From contig CAJNDS010000171.1 of NCBI GenBank assembly GCA_905221605.1, positions 1 to 64,000 of the forward strand: 64,000 nt of DNA. Direction: 5' to 3'. Of the stretch, positions 21,001 to 32,740 are shown piece by piece. Source of the stretch: Symbiodinium natans. Taxonomy: Eukaryota > Sar > Dinophyceae > Suessiales > Symbiodiniaceae. The notes beneath the pieces were generated by a model, which was not told the DNA's origin, ran no database searches, and worked only from the letters and a program-made list of their open reading frames with translations. Each line of letters begins with the position of its first letter. The first letter of the stretch is position 1. The translations under genes were made by a program, and so were the position numbers.

Positions 21001-24000
21001 ACAGTGCAAAACGCGCGGGCATGCGCTCGGAGAAGGACGGCTGCTTGGAAGCTTCGGATTTCAGGAGCCCTCTTGGGTTGCAAGGGGAGGGATTCTCCGG
21101 TGCCGTCTGAAACACGGGTGCCAGGAAAGCAGGAGCCTCCTCGCCTGAGCTTCAGGAGACAAGGCTGAGACACAAAGATTCCGCCGAACTCACAGGCTCG
21201 GCTGGCATGCGAGACCGAAGTCCACAGAGCTGTCAGCAGCCCGATCGTCCCCATCTGTGGCGCAACGAGGTGCCAGGGCCTGTTTCCAAGAGTCGGGGAG
21301 CTCTGTGGGGAGCTGAAGTCCCGCGGACCATGCTCATTGCCATGCCTCGCAAGCCCGCGGCCAGTGTGGGGCGAGGCCCTGCGATTCCCACTCAGTGACA
21401 ACATGAGGCAGCATCTCCCGCCAACTCACAGTGTGGCACGCGTTGGAGTCGCACTGCAAGTCTGCCTCGATCCCATGGCCCAGCGGCATCAGCGGCGGCA
21501 TCACCAGCGGCATCGGCACAGCCCCGCAGCCGAGCAGAAACAAGTAGTCACGTCGAGCCTGAGAGAAGAGGATGTGGGGATGTGGGGATGTGGGGATGTG
21601 GAGCCGGCTGATACGTCTTTCTGGCGTGGCCGTGGGCCGTGGCGGCCAGTGGGCGCAAGCTTGCGACGTCTGCGCTGGAGTGCAGCAAAGTCGCCAAAGG
21701 TCTCCCCTCGAAAGTACCCGCACAAAACCCTGCATCCAAGCAAAGCCCGATGGTTGGATATAAGGAGCTCACGCCTGAGCTGCTGCATCACAAAGGCAAG
21801 ACCAGAATCCGTGTGGACAAGCCTGGCCCTCTATTCGACCCAACCTTGAAGCACTCTGACAAGCGGAAGAAGCGACAAGAGCAGCTGGGATTCCACACAG
21901 CCAGGGGCGTCGAGCGCCAGTCTTGGGTCGCAGAAGAGGCTGGGGCGGCGGAGAGCCGGGTGACCCAAACCGGCTTTGCAGAAATTGAGTGTCCAGAGTA
22001 TCCGAAGTATCCGAACCATCGACAGAGATCAACCAAGCTATCGCCGGTGCTGTAGCTGATCCCATTGTCGCACGCTCACTTGGCAGCCGCTGGAAGCATG
22101 TGCCTCTTATTTTGAAGCGCCTGCAGCTGCAAGTATATGTAGAGGGACTTCAGGTACTGTGAACTCAATGATCAAAGTCGCGAATGGCTGTACGGATAAC
22201 CTCTTGGGCAGATCCCACAGCCTTGACACCTACATCTGAGGCCGGCGCGAGATCAGAATGGCAACTAGAAAGAAACCAATCAGAGCAAGGAGGCTCTCAC
22301 GTGCAATACGAGGCACATGTGAGGGATGCCGAGCAGGCAGCAGAGTTGCAACTGCAAGCCTCTTGACAGGTACCAAAAAGGAAGGCGGCACCTGCAGTCC
22401 CAGAATCAGGGAGGCAAAGGGCCGGAACTGCCTGGTGGTGAGGGAGGGCGCAGGAGCATAAACCCGAGGCGACTTTGGCGCAGGGCTTAGGCTGTTCGGG
22501 TTCCTTTCATGGCCTTTTGCGAGGGACTACTCGCGTGGGTCGCATGATGCCGCGTGCAAGTGCGGGCCTGGTGGGCCTGAACTCGCTGAGCGGAAAGCTC
22601 GTCCTTACACCCCAGATGCTGCGAGCCCCGTGGCAGGCTCGGCGCAAGCCAAGCCTCTCTTTCAGTCGGACCATGTCGGCAGAACAAGCCAAGCCTCTAC
22701 GCGGGGGGAAGGCGGAGGGGAGCGCCTTTGGGCCGCCTTTGACAGAGAGCGGCGTTGCAAGGCCTTCCCAAGCCAGCGCGCACGCCCGCAAGGCGATGGC
22801 AAGCTGCCCCAACCGCGCAATGCTGTGACAAATGCTGTGCCATCGCCGCACGCGTCCCGGAACAGCGGGAGCAAATGCATGGTGGGGAACGTATGCATAG
22901 GACCTTTATCGCCGACATGTGTCTTTCAGCCAAGCAAAAGTACTGCAGGAACACGACCTACACGGCCGACACCTGCACGGCCTAGAGGGCCTGGTGTACA
23001 GCTCGTACAGCCTGCGACCGAATTCGGAACGAGCCAAGTGACCAAGGCAATGGTGCTTGCACGGCGACAGCCAAAAATATCCTGTGATTGCACCCGGCGG
23101 CCTGTCAAAAGCCAAGACAGGTGCTAACTTTGCTTTTGATGTGCGTGTGCGCCTCGATCAGAGGCATTGTCGGGTCGAGGGGGGGCATGCGGGGGCAGGA
23201 GGCAGGAGGCGAGGCTTTGGCTTACGTCGGCTGCTCAAGAGCTTCGGCACAAATCCGACAGTCGACAGTGACAGAGTCTGACAGTCCTTGTCTGACACGA
23301 GCTCACCATCACATCCTGCGGGGTCCAGTCCAGTGCACGGAGAGGCTACGAAGGCCGGTCAAGAAAAGTCACAGAAGAACGGCCCCTGTGCCGAGCATGG
23401 CGAACGCGAGAAACACAAAAGGCACGGAGGACGGCCTCGTCGTCAAGCACCCGCCGCTTCACTTCAGGGATTGAAGGAGGCTCGCGGTGCCCTTTCCATC
23501 CCTGGCAGCTCACACACTGCTCAGACAGCTCACACATGCTCACACGCCGTGCCGGCCCGCCCCGCACCCAAGCCGAACACTCCGCTTGGCGAAACGCTGC
23601 GGGAACAGTCCGGAATAGTCCGGACATGTCCAGACGCGTCCGATGCCACGTGTCAAGGGCAGCCAAGCGACAAAGCATGAAGGCACAGAGGCACAGCGCC
23701 AGCGTGGAAGGCTCGGCCGGGCCGAAGCATCGGAAGCACACAGCTGGCCCCATGTCGCTCGCATGTGCTGTTGCGCTCAGTGACTCAGTGCTTGCACTCG
23801 GTGCTTTCTATGGATTCGATGGTGCACCAGATTCAAGGACCAACACGCAACAGAGCAGTGTGGGCCTTCCTTGGCCCGAAAGGGACCATATCAGAGAGTT
23901 TCCGGGTTCTGTCACTTCTGAAGATTCTGTCCCCATCATGTAGCAACAGACGTGCGCATGGTGCTGGGAATGCTCCAAGGACCCGCGAGCAAGAGGTCAG

Positions 24001-24343
24001 CGAGCACTTGCCGCTGCCAGGGCGGAGCTCCGAAACCATGCCGACGCCAGCGGCGTCGAGGCGCATCGTAGCCCGCGTGACAAGAAGGCCTTGGGATGCG
24101 AGCCCACCGGATGCGACGAACATGAGCCCTGGAGAGCAACAGGTGAAGGCAAGTGAGGCGATGAGGCTCGGTTCCCGGTGCCCTGGCTCAGCTACAAGCC
24201 GATCACATCCGAGTGGAGCATCGCAAACACATGCAAAGCACATGGGTCGCGTGGGTGGGGGATCCACTGATCATCACTGATCATACCGAGATGCCCAGAA
24301 CGCCAGAACGCAGAAATCACTCTGATCCTATGTGATTTTACGT
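18011..24343. other. GC-rich gene-poor stretch
   Basis: About 6 kb of GC-richer sequence with open frames on both strands, as expected from low stop-codon density. None shows domain motifs, consistent codon use or splice-supported continuation. Small simple repeats occur: GTGTCTCAGCT-like at 18365-18420, CCGAGCTGA at 20548-20590, GGGGATGTG at 21571-21602. I see no RNA gene. Confidence 0.4.
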
Positions 24344-24529
24344 GATCCGATGCGATCCTATGTGATCCTCTGCGGTCCTCGTGTAACCGACGGAAGCCGT
24401 AGCCCAGTGCCGCAAAGACAGGGCATGGAAGCACCCGATCCGATGCGATCCTATGTGATCCTGTGTGATCCTCCTGTAACCGACGGAAGCCGTAGCCCAC
24501 TGCTGCAAAGACAGGGCATGGAAGCATCC
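24344..24529. repeat. 93-bp tandem duplication
   Basis: GATCCGATGCGATCCTATGTG at 24344 recurs at 24437. The following TAACCGACGGAAGCCGTAGCCCA and AAGACAGGGCATGGAAGCA blocks recur at the same 93-bp offset. The unit itself contains TGATCCT sub-repeats that start upstream at about 24320. Few mismatches, so it is recent. Confidence 0.9.
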
Positions 24530-24599
24530 GGTCTGGCGAGAGATATCGCGATCAGCATCAGCTTGAGAGGCCCAGGATGCCCCAGTTTAGGGCAGCACT

Positions 24600-25340
24600 A
24601 GGGGAATACGATGGAATTCGTCTTATAATGGATTACCATCCAGCATCCTCCAGCCGCCGGGGGGGGGAACTGGGCTTAAACTAAAAACAGCCTTTCCTGG
24701 AGCAGCGACATGTTGCGCGAGGATTGCCAACAGGCTCTGCAATTTGTGTGCTCCAGGACTTCACGACCTTTATGCCAGCAGGGCATGTAGCAGGCACCGA
24801 CAAGGAGAGCAAAGATATTTACAGATTCCGTGTATAAGGGCTGCGAGCGTGCGAAGCCGGGTGCGAAGGGAAAGGGTGACGTGTGTGACGTGTTGTTGAG
24901 CCGAGCTTGCCTCCGCTGCGGCGCCAGCGCTGCGTGCAGCTTGCCTGGAGCCCTCACACCCATCCACCGTCACCACCGTCACCACCGTCAGCAAGCTTGG
25001 GCGAATCCGCAGCTGGCACAAGCAGCAAAATGGCAGAAGCACATCAGCTGCGCGTTGTTGCGCTCTCCGCAACGTGCTGCACTCAGTCAGGCATACAGAA
25101 GTGCAAGCACAAAGTGGGGAATGTGGGGAGCTTGCCGGGTTGTGCCTGATGACCTGTCAAGACAAACGTGCCGGTTGAACGCAGGGCACGACGATCTTGT
25201 CGGAGCGAGGCGGGGGCAGCATGTGGAGGGCGAGGCTATCGCCGATCACGCATCATGCCTCAGCAGCGCGTGGAGAAAGCTGGTTCATGCCGCTGCGCAC
25301 CATAAGCCCAATGCTTTCGCCTCCCACATGCCTCAATAGC
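24600..25340. other. Gene-free stretch
   Basis: Open frames on both strands, none with motifs. Contains a short CACCGTCAC triplet repeat at 24966-24990. Confidence 0.35.
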
Positions 25341-25342
25341 TC

Positions 25343-25851
25343 ATGCCAGATCAACAGAGGCAGGCACTTTTAGGACAAAACTGTATGCCGCCCGCCTCTT
25401 TGCAGATGGGATTAAACGTGGTCAATGGGCCTCCGACGTTTAATGGACATCCGCCGCACCGCTGGGTCCCGCCGCAAAAATGTAAAGATGATGGGCTTCC
25501 CCGCTATGATGACATCTCCGAACCTTGATAGGTAACCCCAAGGTTATTGGACAACCGTTCCGCGAGCCCGAATCGCATTTGCACGCCATCATGACTTTCG
25601 GAGTCAACGTGCGGAAGGCCACAAGATCGACCGAGGCTGACGACTTTGAGGAGAGTGGTGACAATCCTAAGTTCCCATTACGGGGTGGCCAAAGAAAGGG
25701 AAGGCTTGCAGAGGAAGATGCGGGGAATCTTGCCGTCCAACTCTTGAGGGATGTTCGATATGCTCACCCTTCCGGCTTCATCCGCCCCACATCGTGTTCA
25801 ATGAGCACGGATTGGCAGCAGAGAAGCTTGGGGTCCCCTAACCGGCCCTAA
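25343..25851 (+). pseudogene. Frame-broken coding sequence, possible processed pseudogene
   Basis: Two adjacent plus-strand open frames read as one protein interrupted by a frameshift near 25520. The first (25343-25528) starts MPDQQRQALLGQN and ends RYDDIS. The second resumes with GNPKVIGQPFREPESHLHAI and contains MTFGVNVRKATRSTEADDFEESG, RLAEEDAGNLAVQLLRDVRY and AHPSGFI, ending at a stop after 25851. The composition is protein-like and no introns are seen over about 500 bp, unlike the neighbouring genes. I do not recognise the family. No spliced-leader remnant was found upstream. A sequencing indel in a real single-exon gene is the alternative. Confidence 0.5.
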
Positions 25852-26579
25852 CCTCCATTGATGGGCGAATGAACGGAAGGGGCGGAGTGGGTTCCCCGGC
25901 TTTGCCGATCTTATGTCAGAGCCTGAGCCACACCACCGGCTCTAGCGCCGCCTCGGCCGTGCAGCAGGCCAGGGCGTTCTCAGCGAGACCTGCAGTGCAT
26001 GCAGTGCATGCAGACCTGTCAGAACCCCACCTGTTGGCACCTGACGGCCAGGCATCCTGAAGGACGCAGCGCAGGCACGCACCTTAGCGGGTGCGCGTTG
26101 CACCAGCAGCTGCCGCCTTTTTTGCCTTGCGAGAAAACGAGAAGTTCGAGAAGCGCCAGATTCGATTGCACCCTGGCCTTTGTGCTCGCTTTCGGCCACG
26201 AAGCAGAAGTAACATGATGTAACCGATGGCCCGAAAAGGCCAGAGTCGTCAGGGTCCTCAAAGTCTTCAGGGTCCACGAGCGGCCCTTTTAAAACCACTA
26301 GTCCTGTGTTAGTCTTAGACGCTTAACCGCTTGGCAGCTTCGCCCCTTCGCCGTAAAAGGCGAATAATTTTAGGCATGGCCAGCTTAGCTTCAGGCTTTC
26401 ATTTCATGGACTCTGCAGATTTCTCCTTGCGAGCCAGTGGAGGCCTTGTGCCAAGCCTCCACAGATCACTTCGAGTCTAGGGTGCCGAGAGATGGTCCCT
26501 GGCCCTTGTGACACACAAGCTCCTACGTGGAAGAAGGCACAGGCTCCTGTGAGTGGACGCGGCTATGGCTGCAATAGGT

Positions 26580-27060
26580 TCAGGGGAAAACAAGCGGTGG
26601 CCGACAGGTATCGCAGGGCGATGCCGGATGTAGACCTGCACTAAAAGTTGTGCTCACTTGCACGGCAAGAAGCCCGCTCAACAGTCAATACCAGTACCTT
26701 TTTCGACGAAGGCCACAGCAACTGTCCGCATGCGAGCAGAATCGCGGCCACTGGGGGCGTCGAGGTTTAACCTGCCGCCTCAGGCAGCTTAAGATGGCAG
26801 GCGCCTTTGCCTGCACATACCAGATGCATTTATACCTTGCCTCCGCAGCCCTTCCCTCGCCTGTGAAGCCAGAATCGTGAAACAGTGGCAGGCAGCACAA
26901 CAAAAGAGGCCTGCCCATGCATCGTCCAGCATCGTCCAGTGTCAACGCCAAGCAATGACCAGCCAGGGCCTATAGATGACAGCAAAGAGCACGACTCTTT
27001 GAGAGCCAGCCATGAAAGCATCATGGACACGCCACAGGGCTGCTCACAGCTTTGGAGGAT
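26580..27060. repeat. Local duplication, copy 1 (partners 27282-27345 and 28999-29400)
   Basis: The part near 26608-26680 (TATCGCAGGGCGATGCCGGATGTA, TGCACGGCAAGAAGCCCGCTCAA) recurs at 27282-27345. The part from about 26795 to 27055 recurs at 28999-29400 with a 29123-29208 hairpin and extra sequence inserted in the second copy. Open frames are not conserved between copies. Confidence 0.8.
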
Positions 27061-27190
27061 GGACGCTCAGTTGAACGAAACAGCCATCGCTGCCATGCCC
27101 CTGTACTGACGTGCTGGCCCAAGCTGCGTCATCTGCATCTGACGGGCGGCTGTGGCGGCAAAAGGTGTCAGGGTGGGTAGCTACCCAATT

Positions 27191-27257
27191 GCTTAAGAAC
27201 CCCAGAAAATGACAATATTAGGGGTTCATATCTTTCATTTTTCTGCGGTTCTTAAGC
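27191..27257. mobile_element. 67-bp hairpin (MITE-like)
   Basis: GCTTAAGAACCCCAGAAAATGA at 27191-27212 is matched by its near-perfect reverse complement at 27235-27257, around a loop of about 22 bp. No coding capacity. Confidence 0.7.
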
Positions 27258-27679
27258 AGATAGTAGGTAGGAGTCCGGTAGGAGGGTATCGCAGGACGAT
27301 GCCGGATGTATATCTGCACTTGCACGGCAAAAAGCCCGCTCAATGCCGCCTCAGGCTTCTGAAAAACCTGACTACATCCCCATCGTGTCAGGACTAGGGG
27401 GGTTGGAGAATGGAGCTGCCAATGCCTGACGTCCCTGGGAGCTGTCATCGCTACGAGACTCCGCAACTCCGGCATCTCACATGGTTGACCAATGTCAGGA
27501 CACACAGTCGAGAAAGGAAAATGGATTTTCATGCGTGGAGGTCCTGCCAGCCATTTAACCTCTTAGCCTCACGGCCAACCAGCCAGGCAAACTCAAAAAT
27601 GGAGCCGGATATTGGCACATTGAGGACCCGCGACCCTTCCTCCCCCATCCCCCCTCCCGAACGCTAAGGGGGTCCTGGG

Positions 27680-28010
27680 CAGTACTCAATACATGGCACC
27701 TTGTTTTGGAATGTATTGGATGGGTGGGGGGAGGGGGAGTCAGGAGTTTGGGAAACAGGCATGTCATCATGGCTTCCATCTGTGGTCTTGGAGCATCTTG
27801 CACTTCATGCTGCTTGCTGGGCTCATGCTTCCAGACTGCGCCCCGAAGGTCATGACGTATTGGATGGGTCCCCGATTGTATTCAGGGAGCCTGGTGCGCC
27901 AATACGTTCCCAAATTTCACACAAGTTTCCTCAGCCAACAGGGGGACCCTCCAATACATTTTGTTCAAAGGGGCTCCAGGGAAACCCTATAACAATGTAT
28001 TTGATGGTCC
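27680..28010. repeat. Cluster of AATACATT/ATGTATTGG inverted words
   Basis: CAATACAT and its complement ATGTATTGG occur at 27688-27722, 27854-27866, 27948-27960 and 27995-28004, each near G- or C-runs. Several short foldback units appear to be nested or tandem. The overlapping open frames show no protein signature. Confidence 0.5.
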
Positions 28011-28450
28011 CCCTACCCCCTAGCTTTCAATTCATCTTCAGGGAGGATTCCTCATCCTCCCTCCATTTACAAAAGTGGGGATCTCACTACGACGGAAGCG
28101 CGAGTCGAGACCTTCCATTGAAGAACAAAGACGAGTGAGTGGGAGGGGCGGGGGAGTCCAAGATCTTGAGCACTGCGGAGCTTGAGCCGTGGGATTACCC
28201 TGCTGGTCGCCTGCTGCTGCGGCCCCATCTTTTTGCCAAGGTCTGCACGACTGGCTGAATGCAAAAAAGCTGAAGCAGCGCTGGACAAGAAATGCCCATC
28301 GCAGCGATCAGCACCGTGTCAGGTATGACATGGCTGGTCGTATTGGCATCATGTCGATCTCGTTTGATGTTGGGATCCCCATTTAGCTACCGAGAGATAG
28401 CGGCATCTGCAACCACAAATATTATTGCACATTCGTCCTTACTCCTCTCT

Positions 28451-29164
28451 TCAGACAACATCAAACTGGCTGCTCAAGTGAGAGCCGCCATGTGGACCCT
28501 TGGCATCAAGCTTGCAGGGAAGGGAACTCAGTTTAGCCCGCAGGGCCACCGCAAGACGAAACGCATCAATGTCGTTGTGGCCGAGCAATAGGGTGAGTAG
28601 CCCTTCCTGTATAGCGGCGGGGAAGCAGTGGCCCTCCTCCGGCACAGCGATGGCACGCAACATCACACGGAGTGCGGAGGAGCGAGGAGCCACCCATGCA
28701 TCCCATGCAACCAGTCGCTGGAACGGGGCCGATTGGGCCGATTGGCTGAGATCATCCCCACGTGCCTGTGCGACGAACGCGACGGCAGCGAGTGTGTCGT
28801 GCACAGGAAGGAACGGGCGAGCGGACACTGCCTCGACCCGTCGCCACCAAGCTCCGATAGAAGCCTCCTTGGTCCATGCAGCTCGCGTCTCTGGTGACAC
28901 CAGGCCAGCTGTCTGCGCCAGGTCAAAGGAAGCATGCTGGGATGGGGGCGGGCGCGAACCGGCAGGGGGCTGCGCGATTTGAGGTGTGAGTGCTCGCGAT
29001 GGCGTCTTTGCCTGGCACATACCTGCGGTTGCGGCTTGGCTTCGCTGCCCTTCCATCGCCTGAGAAGCCAAAATCATGAAACAGTGGCACGCAGCAAGAT
29101 AACAGAAGCCTGCCCCCAAGATTCCATGTACCTGAAGAGGGTGTATTTGGGCCTTAAAATACAT
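28451..29164 (-). CDS. Weakly supported hypothetical open frame
   Basis: A 237-codon minus-strand frame. Its C-terminal half (PFLPVHDTLAAVAFVAQARG to GLLTLLLGHNDIDAFRLAVA) has an amphipathic helical, Ala/Leu-rich character. The plus strand is also open here over 160 codons, and the frame's 5' end runs into the duplicated segment 28999-29400, so the start is doubtful. No domain recognised. Confidence 0.25.
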   Translation of the reverse strand: MYFKAQIHPLQVHGILGAGFCYLAACHCFMILASQAMEGQRSQAATAGMCQAKTPSRALTPQIAQPPAGSRPPPSQHASFDLAQTAGLVSPETRAAWTKEASIGAWWRRVEAVSARPFLPVHDTLAAVAFVAQARGDDLSQSAQSAPFQRLVAWDAWVAPRSSALRVMLRAIAVPEEGHCFPAAIQEGLLTLLLGHNDIDAFRLAVALRAKLSSLPCKLDAKGPHGGSHLSSQFDVV

Positions 29165-29400
29165 ATAGGGACTTTGAGACCCAAGAAAAGAACAATCAGG
29201 TACATGGACCCTTGCCTTTCAGGGAGATTTGCTTTCGCACGGGTGCCGGTGTTGACAGCGGGTATGACATCGTCCAATATGGTCCAGTGTCAAGGCCAAG
29301 CAATGACCAGCGAGCGCCTATAGATGAAAGCAAAGAGAACGACTCTTTGAGAGCCAGGTATGAAAGCACGATGGACACGACACAGGGCTGCTCACAGCTC
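28999..29400. repeat. Local duplication, copy 2
   Basis: Matches about 26795-27055 (landmarks GAAACAGTGGCA, CCAGTGTCAA-GCCAAGCAATGACCAG, ACGACTCTTTGAGAGCCAG, ACAGGGCTGCTCACAGCT). It contains about 150 bp absent from copy 1, including the hairpin at 29123-29208. Confidence 0.85.
29123..29208. mobile_element. 86-bp hairpin element with perfect 13-bp inverted ends
   Basis: TCCATGTACCTGA at 29123-29135 is the exact reverse complement of TCAGGTACATGGA at 29196-29208. It sits inside one of two copies of a local duplication, within sequence the other copy lacks, so it or a larger block arrived after the duplication. Non-coding. Confidence 0.75.
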
Positions 29401-30350
29401 CCTGCACACACTCAATGCCTCCTATGACTCAGAAAGCAATTGTTGTCGCCCCGTCAAGTGCGCAGTCACCCTGACCCGCATGGCAAGGTGCCAAGGGAAG
29501 CCACTTGCCACATGCCGACGTCGTGCCGCTGAGTGAGCGCTCATCAGCAGTGAGGCGACGTACATGCGCACCACATCCGTCGGGACCAGCTTTCTTGCCA
29601 CTGTTCTGCAACGACTTGCCGGCACGGTGCCATGATACGTGGCGGACGAACCACATGCACAAGAAATTGCTGTCATGCGGCCATTCGTCGCCTCACGTTT
29701 TGGACGGTGTGTCGACAACCTCAAGCAGTGAGCTGTTGTACAGACATTTTCAGATCACATTTGACTTATACCTGCACCACTGCGGACTTTTGCAAATGCA
29801 CCTCAAGCGAATTCTTCCACAATCGAGGAAGGACACACCATGGGGCACTGCGCGCAAGGTGCACGGCCTTCTGACCGGAAAATATCGCAAAGCTCTGCAT
29901 CGTGTTGCAAACTTGAGGCGCCTGGGTTTGCAAAGTAAGCGGCCCTGCACACGCCCAGTGCTTCCTAACACTCAGAAAGCAAATTTTGTCGCCCCAAGTG
30001 CGCAGTCACCCTGACCCGCATGGCAAGGTGCCAAGGGGAGCCACTTGCCACATGCCGACGTTGTGCCGCTAAGTGAGCGCTCATCAGCAGCGGGGTACCG
30101 TACATGCCCGCCACATCCGTCTCGACCAGCTTTTCCGCCACTGCTCAGCATCACTTGTGAAGGCTCTTCACCCTGCTGTCATCATACGCGGCTTTTCAAA
30201 GTGGACGAGCCACATGCAGAAGAGATTGCTGTCATGCGGCCCACGCGTCGCCTCACGCTTTGGACGCGGTGTGACAACCTCAAGCAGTGAGCCGTTGTGC
30301 AGACTTTTTCAGAAACTCGCATTTGACTTATGCCTGCACCACTGCGTACT
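29400..30350. repeat. Tandem duplication, about 540-bp unit, two copies
   Basis: Copy 1 is 29400-29780 and copy 2 is 29943-30350. Shared blocks include CTCAGAAAGCAA, GTGCGCAGTCACCCTGACCC, ATGCCGACGTCGTGCCGCT/TTGTGCCGCT, GAGCGCTCATCAGCAG, and the end CAGACTTTTTCAGA/CAGACATTTTCAGA, TGCACCACTGCG. Copies differ by many substitutions and an indel. No frame is conserved. Confidence 0.85.
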
Positions 30351-30399
30351 TTTGCCAATGCAGCTTTATATTTGTGAATGTCAGTCGATCTAATTCTTT

Positions 30400-32740
30400 A
30401 AGATCAATGCCCACTTAAAGGTGATGTATTGACGCGATTGATTGCGCGAATGTCGATTTGTCCGTTCTATCCACACAAAGAAAAAAACTCGTATTGTGGA
30501 GCATCAGGGGCAGCGTCAAGAGGGTGGTGGAGGACGGGGTTTACGAATGCCCCCTCACAGCAGCCGTTTGTCTAAGGGATGTATTCTCGCGGACATCATC
30601 TTTCCCAGTGAAAGACCAATACAGATCTTTTAGGCGGACCCTTTTGCGAACCCTAAACAAGTCAATGGCCGAGGTTGCCGGATGCAATCTCTGAAGAGAA
30701 GGCCGCACGAACGACCAAGTACGGCTGGCAAGCTGCAAAACTAGGATGCTGCTTGTTCCTGGGAAGCCCTGGAGTTGTGAACTCGTCACGCGTCTTGCCG
30801 CGGCAAGGTTTCGACTCGGGACACTTTCCTAGTGGGTGCAGCACGTTGCAGCACAAGACCCCCTTCCGCTTCCAACTGTCCAGCTTCCAACGTTCGAAGT
30901 GGTCGCTTGTCTTGAAACAAATCGCCGCAACCGCTTGGCTTTGGAGGGCTTACACGGCCTGAGGAAACCGAGGAAATCGACGAACTGCTGAACCTAAGCA
31001 GAAGATTCCCGTGTTCTGCACCTGGCCAACAACATCATGGGACAATTTCATACGATTCACCCCCAGAAGGCAAGAGCTCCATCCATGGTGCGAAATGTGA
31101 GAAAGGCCTGACGCAGGATGCAATAACGCCACGCAGATTTGCGGGTGGCTTTGCGCGTCTGTCATCCTCTATTAAGGCATGTTTCAAGGGCCCCTGGGCA
31201 AGGTGCCCCTTGAGTGCTTGAAAGCTAAGCACTTTGAGCACCTTCTGAGTCAGGAAGCTCCCTGACGACATCTCTCCGGAGCGCAACAAGCCTGCAAGCA
31301 GCAGAACATTGTCACTCCGCCAGTGAGAAGTCCGTCACCTGTCGACATCGGTGCCACAAGGCACCTGAGCGTTCACCAGCAGTTGAGGAGCAAATCCCAT
31401 CACTCCTGGTTCGAAGTGCGAAGCGCCACTGCAGTTCTGCTACAGTTTTCACTCTGGCGCATCGGGGGCAAAAGCCGGAGGTTCTGCAAGCGCCGACAAG
31501 CGAACCCTAAACGCAGAACTCGCGGCGGCACTCTCGTGCTGACGCTCGGGCGGCAATGCAACTGTGCATTCTTGACACGCTGTGCAAGGTCTAAGTCTAA
31601 CCTGGCCAATAGCTGTATCATAGCTGGTTAACAGCTTGTTCTAGTCACAGGCTCTCTAGCTCTGTCGGTTCTACAGGCTGTCAGACATCACTTCAAAACG
31701 ATTCCATCTGCCAAGCGGGCTGCCCCACGATTGGCCTCCACCTCCACAATGCCCACAACCCCATCTGAACGTAAGGATGCTTTGCATCAAGCCGACTGGA
31801 AAACCACGCGGCATCATGCCAAAGCGAGCAGGCTCGTGCCACTCACCAGTCCACGCCATTCCTTGCAGAGAAGCATGGCCAAACATATGTTGTCGTAACA
31901 TGGCAGGAAGGGCAGATGTCAGATACCTATGCCACATGCAGCATGCAGATGAATACGTGTCGTTCATATTCAAAGCAATCCAAAGAATCTTTCTGCGACA
32001 GGCCCAACCCGACTTACCCTTCGTTGTTTTTCCCCCGAGAAAACAAAAGCAAAGCTCCACGTCAGAATCGGAAGCGCTCGGAAACACTAAGATTGCCGAG
32101 GTGCGCTTTGGAGTCGCACTTTCCCCTTTCCAATCCCAATTTTCTCCAGGAAAGGCTCTCAAAACAAAGCCTCGTCCCTGGCAAAAAAGCTAGAATCAGC
32201 TAGAACATGTCAACGCACCAAGTCCAAAGCCCTCTGGAAACAGCTACTCCCCTCTGAGTGCCACATGAGGGGCTCCGAGCACGCGCTTTCGGAGATTCGC
32301 AGGAAGCTTGGGAGTCCTCGACGGCTAGGCTTTATAGGGGTTTTTAGGGTTTCGGGCTTGGGGTGTAGGGTTTAGGCTTCAGGGTTTAAGAGAAATTTAC
32401 CCTTGGGAGCCGGTCGAAGGGGTTTTCTGGCGTAGGGACATTGGTTTGGATGCACGTGTCCTCCGCAATGGCCAAGCATCAGCACATGGCACGGGCGGCG
32501 GCTTCCATGTGGCGCAATTGCCACCGCCGTGTGTGTCCACGCTACGTGAGTCACGTGAGGTGTGCAATCTCGTCTGGCAGCCAACAAGTGATAGAGCAGT
32601 ATAGCATATCCGTAAGCATGATCGATTTAACTGCGAATAGTGCAGATACCACGTGTCAACTTCTACAACCGCTTTGTTCGCAAAGTAAACTGGACAAGCC
32701 AACTACCCCTCCCCCCTCCTTCCGTCTGCCTCTCGTGAAG
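30400..32740. other. Gene-free stretch
   Basis: No convincing gene. Decayed telomere words occur at 30650 and 32325-32390. Open frames at 31671-32162 (minus) and 31777-32193 (plus) overlap on opposite strands without motifs. Confidence 0.4.
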
